Assembly (NCBI GenBank): GCA_046590855.1
Contig: JBKJTJ010000337.1
Span: 1-9,542 of the forward strand
Direction of reading: 5' to 3'
DNA length: 9,542 nucleotides
Source: JACMOY01 sp046590855
GTDB taxonomy: Bacteria; Actinomycetota; Actinomycetes; Actinomycetales; Angustibacteraceae
The position numbers were made by a program, and so were the translations under genes. Below the pieces are notes generated by a model. That model was not told the origin of the DNA, ran no database searches, and worked only from the letters and a program-made list of their open reading frames with translations. Numbering within the stretch: position 1 is the stretch's first letter; each line of letters begins with the position of its first letter. Shown piece after piece: positions 6,505-9,542 of the stretch.

Positions 6505-6666
6505 GTGACAGATGCTGAGCGTCTGCTGCGCGACGTGGCCCTCGAGGACGAGATCACCCTTGTCGGTGAGCTCTGCGTCGCGGCGACGTCCAGCGACCGG
6601 CCCCTCACCGCGGCCGAGATCGACCTGGTGCTCGGCGTGGTGCCGCCAGCCCCCGCCTCCCCCTGA
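6505..6666 (+). CDS. Small acidic helical protein of unknown function
   Basis: This 53-residue frame starts at a GTG with an excellent ribosome binding site, GGGAGG (6492-6497), 7 bases upstream, which is the main reason to accept it. The sequence (start TDAERLLRDVALEDEITLV, then GELCVAATSSDRPLTAAEIDLVLGV and a Pro/Ala tail) is acidic and reads as two amphipathic helices joined by a turn, a common look for tiny conserved actinobacterial proteins. One cysteine is present, with no membrane segment or DNA-binding motif. It is divergent from the 67-residue gene, with 123 bases between the starts. Its stop codon is followed after 3 bases by the first repeat cluster. I do not recognise a family. 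Confidence 0.65.
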   Translation: MTDAERLLRDVALEDEITLVGELCVAATSSDRPLTAAEIDLVLGVVPPAPASP

Positions 6667-6687
6667 CCCTTCCTCCCCCCACCCCGC

Positions 6688-6755
6688 ATTCCTCCGCCCA
6701 CCCGGTGTGCGGCGGACGATATGTCGCGTTCGTCTCCGGGTGGCGGGAGGAACGC
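6688..6755 (+). repeat. Palindromic repeat unit, copy 1
   Basis: The left arm TTCCTCCGCCCACCCGG (6689-6705) and right arm CCGGGTGGCGGGAGGAA (6736-6752) are near-perfect inverted repeats, with two mismatches in 17. The centre contains GCGTTCGTC, matching GGCATTCGTC in the other two copies. It would form a long stable hairpin on either strand. Confidence 0.7.
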
Positions 6756-6799
6756 AGGTCGGGGAGGAACGCGGACGGCGCCCGGTCAGCCCACCCGGC

Positions 6800-6867
6800 T
6801 TTCCTGCCTGGAACCGGTGTGAGGCGGCCGTTCCGCGGCATTCGTCACCGGTCGGGGGGAGGAACGC
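6800..6867 (+). repeat. Palindromic repeat unit, copy 2
   Basis: It runs from TTTCCTGCC to GGAGGAACGC with internal inverted arms ACCGGTG/CACCGGT and the core GCGGCATTCGTC. The core and ends match copy 3 read on the opposite strand, and copy 1 less closely. Confidence 0.7.
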
Positions 6868-6887
6868 GGGTGGGGGGAGGAAGGGGC

Positions 6888-7916
6888 TCAGGCGGGCGGG
6901 GGCAGCCAGGCGGGCCGCGGCTGACGGCGCAGCCGGCCGGTGAACCGCGCGGGGTCCGCGACCGCGCGGCGCTCCTGCACCCGCAGCGCCAAGCCGGGCA
7001 GGTCGGCCAGCACCTCGGCCGTGCCCCACCGCACCAGCTCGAGCCCGAGACCGCAGACGGCGTCCTGCCGGCGCTTCTCCTCGTCCAGGGTGCGCTGGGC
7101 CCGGCGGACCAGCTCGTCGACGCTGGCCGACGGATCGGCCTGCGCCCCCAGCACCCCCATCAGGTCGTACTTGACCCGGCCGTCGGACTCCGCCGCGGTG
7201 GCGTCGTCCCACAGCCCGTCCAGCCGGGCCACGAACCGTCCGCGGGCGTCGAGCACCTCGACCTGCGGCTCGGGCAGCGGCACGCGGTGCTCGTGCAGCG
7301 CCACGAACGAGTACGACTCGATCCAGGTCTCGCGCCGCGGGTCGACCAGCTGCAGCGCGTCGACGCCGCGGACGGCGTACGGCCAGGTCTGCTGCCACGC
7401 GAGCACGGCGGCGACCTGCTCGTACGTCACCCGGCCCGCACGCAGCGCGTGGTCGGCGATCGCGACGGCCTCCGGAGCGCGGACGTGACGCAGGACGTCC
7501 GCGACCGTGCGCGCGGCCGAGGTCACGGGCAGGCCGTCGCGGGTCGTGCGGTCGACGGTCCGCAGGGTGGCCGCCTGGATGACGACACCCCGGCGCGCTC
7601 GAGCCAGTGCGCCAGGCGCCGCGGTCACCGTCGCAGGACCCCAGCCGGCGAGCGGACGCGGCCAGCCCAGCAGGCACGCCGCGCTGAGGTGGCTGACCAG
7701 CACGTCGTCCGGCCGCGACAGGACGACGGCCCTGACCTCGATCTCATGCCGCCGCCGGGCGTCAGCCGCGTCGTACACCGCCGTGAGGCAGTGGATGCCG
7801 CGCCGCAGCGACCGCCAGGTGCCTCGGTTGACCCGGCGCTCGACCTGGTGCCGGGTCAGCCCGGCGTCCAGGGCGTCGCGGCGGGTGAACACGAGGGGCA
7901 GGACGGGGTCGGCCAC
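6888..7916 (-). CDS. AbiEi-antitoxin-like N-terminal domain joined to a restriction-endonuclease-like (DUF559-type) domain
   Basis: The protein has 342 residues from the GTG at 7916; an in-frame GTG at 7952 would give 354. Neither start has a strong ribosome binding site. Residues about 8-50 (VFTRRDALDAGLTRHQVERRV, then GTWRSLRRGIH) match the winged-helix start of type IV AbiEi antitoxin-like proteins, and the middle (about 72-140, with HLSAACLLGWP and GLPVTSAARTVAD) matches their second domain. The C-terminal part (about 192-300) carries RLDGLW (D233), ESDGRVKYD (E243, D245, K249) and EEKRRQDAVCGLGLELVRW, the usual layout of the Vsr/DUF559 PD-(D/E)xK-like nuclease domain. No AbiEii nucleotidyltransferase toxin is next to it, so it is an orphan. 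Such proteins are common in actinobacteria with no proven function. The gene is bracketed by two clusters of the same repeat, hinting at acquisition as a unit. Confidence 0.85.
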   Translation of the reverse strand: MADPVLPLVFTRRDALDAGLTRHQVERRVNRGTWRSLRRGIHCLTAVYDAADARRRHEIEVRAVVLSRPDDVLVSHLSAACLLGWPRPLAGWGPATVTAAPGALARARRGVVIQAATLRTVDRTTRDGLPVTSAARTVADVLRHVRAPEAVAIADHALRAGRVTYEQVAAVLAWQQTWPYAVRGVDALQLVDPRRETWIESYSFVALHEHRVPLPEPQVEVLDARGRFVARLDGLWDDATAAESDGRVKYDLMGVLGAQADPSASVDELVRRAQRTLDEEKRRQDAVCGLGLELVRWGTAEVLADLPGLALRVQERRAVADPARFTGRLRRQPRPAWLPPPA

Positions 7917-7955
7917 CGCAGCACGGTGCCGTGGCGCGCGAGGCCCGCGCACCGG

Positions 7956-8001
7956 CGTCCGGCCGATCTGTGGACGGCGGGACGTCCGGCCGATCTGTGG
8001 A
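7956..8001. repeat. Two direct repeats of 19 bases, 27-base period
   Basis: CGTCCGGCCGATCTGTGGA occurs at 7956-7974 and again at 7983-8001, both perfect. They lie just upstream of the possible starts (7916, 7952) of the AbiEi-like gene, in its promoter or leader. They may be operator sites, perhaps for that gene's own winged-helix domain, or a local duplication. The function is not visible from the sequence. Confidence 0.75.
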
Positions 8002-8010
8002 TGCGCCCCC

Positions 8011-8118
8011 TTTCCTCCCCACGGCCGGGGACGAATGCCGCAAAAGGGCGTTCGGACGCCGGTCCGGGGGAGGAAAGCCGGTCGGAGGGAGGAAAGCGGG
8101 GTGGGGGGAGGAAGGAGG
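8011..8118. repeat. Repeat cluster with GGAGGAA-type ends (right cluster, contains inverted copy 3)
   Basis: Copy 3 of the palindromic unit lies at about 8011-8076 in inverted orientation. Read on the minus strand it has CTTTCCTCC at one end, the core TGCGGCATTCGTC, and GGAGGAAA at the other. It is followed by two further GGAGGAA-type blocks (8085-8094 and 8103-8114). Read on the minus strand the cluster starts directly behind the pstB stop codon with CCTTCCTCCCCCCACCCCGC, almost the same sequence that follows the 53-residue gene. It may also act as the transcription end of the pst operon, though no U-run terminator is visible. Confidence 0.7.
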
Positions 8119-8119
8119 G

Positions 8120-8896
8120 TCAGCCGAAGCGGCCGGAGATGTAGTCCTCGGTGGCGCGCTCGCTGGGGTTGCTGAAGATCCGCTGGGTGTCGTCCATCTC
8201 GATCAGCCGGCCGGGCTTGCCGGTGGCGGCGAGGTTGAAGAAGGCTGTGCGGTCCGAGACGCGGCCGGCCTGCTGCATGTTGTGGGTGACGATGACGATC
8301 GTGTACTGGGCCTTGAGCTCGCCGATCAGGTCCTCGATGGCCAGCGTCGAGATCGGGTCCAGCGCCGAGCACGGCTCGTCCATCAGCAGCACCTGCGGCT
8401 CGACGGCGATCGCCCGGGCGATGCACAGCCGCTGCTGCTGCCCGCCGGACAGGCCGGCGCCGGGCTTGTCGAGCCGGTCCTTGACCTCGTTCCAGAGGTT
8501 GGCACCCCGCAGCGAGCGCTCGACCACCTCGGCGAGGGCCTTCTTGTTCTTCATCCCGTTCAGCCGCAGGCCGGACGCGACGTTGCCGAAGATCGACATC
8601 GTCGGGAACGGGTTGGGCCGCTGGAAGACCTTGCCGACGGTACGTCGGACGCCGACCGGGTCGACGTCCGCGGCGTACAGGTCCTGGTCGTCGAGCATGA
8701 TCGAGCCCTCGACGCGGCCGCCGGGCGTGACCTCGTGCATCCGGTTCAGCGTGCGCAGGAAGGTGGACTTGCCGCAGCCGGAGGGCCCGATGAACGCGGT
8801 GACCGAGCGGGGCTCGACGGTCATCGTGATGTCCTCGACGGCCTTGAAGCCGCCGTAGAAGGCGTTCAGGTCCTTGACGTCGATGCGCTTGGCCAT
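8120..8896 (-). CDS. pstB: Phosphate ABC transporter ATP-binding protein PstB
   Basis: PstB is the cytoplasmic ATPase that powers high-affinity phosphate import through the PstA-PstC channel. The 258 residues are the usual family length. Visible are the Pst-typical start LNAFYGGFKAVEDI, Walker A GPSGCGKST (37-45), LNRMHEVTPG just after it, the Q-loop FQRPNPFPTMSI (Q92), signature LSGGQQQR (149-156), Walker B LLMDEPCSALDP (170-181) and the switch H205 in IVTHNMQQA. The end, ERATEDYISGRFG, is also PstB-specific. All catalytic residues are intact. The ATG at 8896 fits the family; AAGGA lies 12 bases upstream and GAGG directly before it, neither ideally spaced, so coupling to pstA, which ends 33 bases upstream, may help. 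Regulation by phosphate starvation is expected from the family, but its promoter lies outside the window. Confidence 0.98.
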   Translation of the reverse strand: MAKRIDVKDLNAFYGGFKAVEDITMTVEPRSVTAFIGPSGCGKSTFLRTLNRMHEVTPGGRVEGSIMLDDQDLYAADVDPVGVRRTVGKVFQRPNPFPTMSIFGNVASGLRLNGMKNKKALAEVVERSLRGANLWNEVKDRLDKPGAGLSGGQQQRLCIARAIAVEPQVLLMDEPCSALDPISTLAIEDLIGELKAQYTIVIVTHNMQQAGRVSDRTAFFNLAATGKPGRLIEMDDTQRIFSNPSERATEDYISGRFG

Positions 8897-8929
8897 GGCC
8901 TCGGTGGGTCCTTGTCTGAGGGGGGGTGG

Positions 8930-9542
8930 TCAGGAGACCTTGGCGAACCGGGCGGTCACCCGGGCGGCGACGTTGAGCAGCAGCACGATCAGGATCAGGG
9001 TCAGGGCCGCCGACCAGACCCGGTCGAAGGCCGGCTCGAGCGCCAGGTCGTTGCGGTTCTGGTTGATCATCGTGGGCAGGGTGGCCATGTTGCCACCGAA
9101 CAGGTTCGAGGAGATCGCGCTGTTGTAGGGGCCGAGGATCAGCAGCGGCGCGGTCTCGCCCATCACCCGGGCCAGGCCGAGCATGACGCCGGTGATGATG
9201 CCGGCCAGGGCGGTGGGCAGCACGATCCGCGCGACGGTCTTCCACTTCGGGACGCCGAGCGCCAGGGAGGCCTCGCGCAGCTCGTTCGGGACGAGCTTGA
9301 GCATCTCCTCGGTGGAGCGGACGATCACCGGCACCATGAGCAGCACCAGGGCGAGGCACACCGCGAAACCCACCCGCTGCAGGCCGAACGTCGTGACCCA
9401 CACCGCGTAGATGAACAGGCCCGCGACGATCGAGGGGACGCCGGTGAGGATGTCGACCATGAAGCTGACGGTCCGCGCGAGCCGGCCGCGGCCGTACTCG
9501 ACGAGGTAGATCGCCGTCAGGATGCCGATGGGCACCGAGATG
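8930..9542 (-). CDS. pstA: Phosphate ABC transporter permease PstA (partial, N-terminus off the right edge)
   Basis: This is the C-terminal 204 or so residues of the inner-membrane permease that, with PstC, forms the phosphate channel. The frame is open to the window end; a GTG at 9535 is internal, not the start. Seen in order are PIGILTAIYLVEYG, typical of PstA; a hydrophobic stretch VDILTGVPSIVAGLFIYAVW; another, VGFAVCLALVLLMVPVIV; then RSTEEMLKLVPNELREASLALGVPKWKT, the cytoplasmic EAA loop that docks on PstB; GIITGVMLGLARVMGETAPLL; and a final membrane segment (AALTLILIVLLLNVAA). The stop codon is 33 bases before the pstB start on the same strand, the usual pstSCAB order, so pstC and pstS are expected beyond the right edge. 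Confidence 0.96.
   Translation of the reverse strand, partial: ISVPIGILTAIYLVEYGRGRLARTVSFMVDILTGVPSIVAGLFIYAVWVTTFGLQRVGFAVCLALVLLMVPVIVRSTEEMLKLVPNELREASLALGVPKWKTVARIVLPTALAGIITGVMLGLARVMGETAPLLILGPYNSAISSNLFGGNMATLPTMINQNRNDLALEPAFDRVWSAALTLILIVLLLNVAARVTARFAKVS

Larger units (their letters stand above)
6670..6882. repeat. Repeat cluster with GGAGGAA-type inverted ends (left cluster)
   Basis: This 213-base gene-free stretch begins TTCCTCCCCCCACCCCGC followed by ATTCCTCC (6670-6695) and ends with nearly its reverse complement (6858-6882), giving terminal inverted repeats of about 25 bases with one mismatch and one missing base. Inside are two copies of a roughly 65-70-base palindromic unit (listed separately) and an extra GGGAGGAACGC at 6762-6772. 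It fills the whole space between the convergent stop codons of the 53-residue gene and the AbiEi-like gene. I see no coding sequence in it. It could be a small non-autonomous element, a bidirectional terminator or both. Confidence 0.75.

Noticed and set aside
7956..8001. DnaA-box or replication-origin signal because of the two TCCACAG stretches
   Set aside because: Only the 3' half of a DnaA box is matched, only two copies exist, and there is no AT-rich region and no dnaA or dnaN gene nearby.
6670..8118. CRISPR array or autonomous insertion sequence
   Set aside because: The repeats are palindromic units with irregular spacing and no spacers of uniform length, and no transposase or cas gene is present.
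7917..9401. Minus-strand frame running from pstA through pstB into the AbiEi-like gene as one long protein
   Set aside because: The upstream part is out-of-frame reading of pstA and pstB, and the repeat cluster between carries no protein-like sequence. Only the part from 7916 (or 7952) downwards looks coding.

Overview
The window is GC-rich throughout, with long spurious open frames on both strands, mostly GTG starts, closely packed genes and strong purine-rich ribosome binding sites. Together with the gene types present, this points to a high-GC Actinomycetota chromosome. I cannot name the genus from the sequence. No rRNA, tRNA, transposase, integrase, phage gene or CRISPR array is visible, so this is mostly core-type chromosome with one accessory-looking interval (about 6.67-8.12 kb).

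Layout. (1) 1-1659, minus strand: a secreted or membrane-anchored LolA/RseB-like protein, followed with an 11-base overlap by an ABC-2 type transporter ATPase that runs off the left edge. (2) 1660-1857: a divergent promoter region with three evenly spaced copies of an 18-base palindrome and an 11-base-period direct repeat that resembles an OmpR-family response regulator site. (3) 1858-4521, plus strand: a compact run of OmpR-type response regulator, HAMP-type sensor histidine kinase and a conserved protein of unknown function, separated by only 2 and 4 bases. (4) 4522-6176, plus strand: a possible promoter and a strongly structured leader, then a membrane-anchored metallophosphoesterase. (5) 6178-6666: two small divergent genes. 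(6) 6670-8118: two clusters of a GGAGGAA-bounded palindromic repeat bracket a minus-strand gene that joins an AbiEi-antitoxin-like N-terminus to a nuclease-like C-terminus. (7) 8120-9542, minus strand: pstB and the 3' part of pstA of the high-affinity phosphate transporter.

How the parts may work together. The two-component system and the divergent LolA-like/ABC pair look like one envelope-sensing unit, in which the kinase-regulator pair may control the divergent transporter genes. PstA and PstB are the inner-membrane channel and ATPase for phosphate import. The metallophosphoesterase is predicted to have its catalytic domain outside the membrane, but a link to phosphate supply is only inference.

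The most unusual signals are these. The metallophosphoesterase leader has a 13-bp and a nested 10-bp long-range helix, the second covering the ribosome binding site, and both compete with local hairpins. A repeat family sits directly behind the stop codons of three neighbouring genes. A regularly spaced palindrome triplet lies in the divergent regulatory region.
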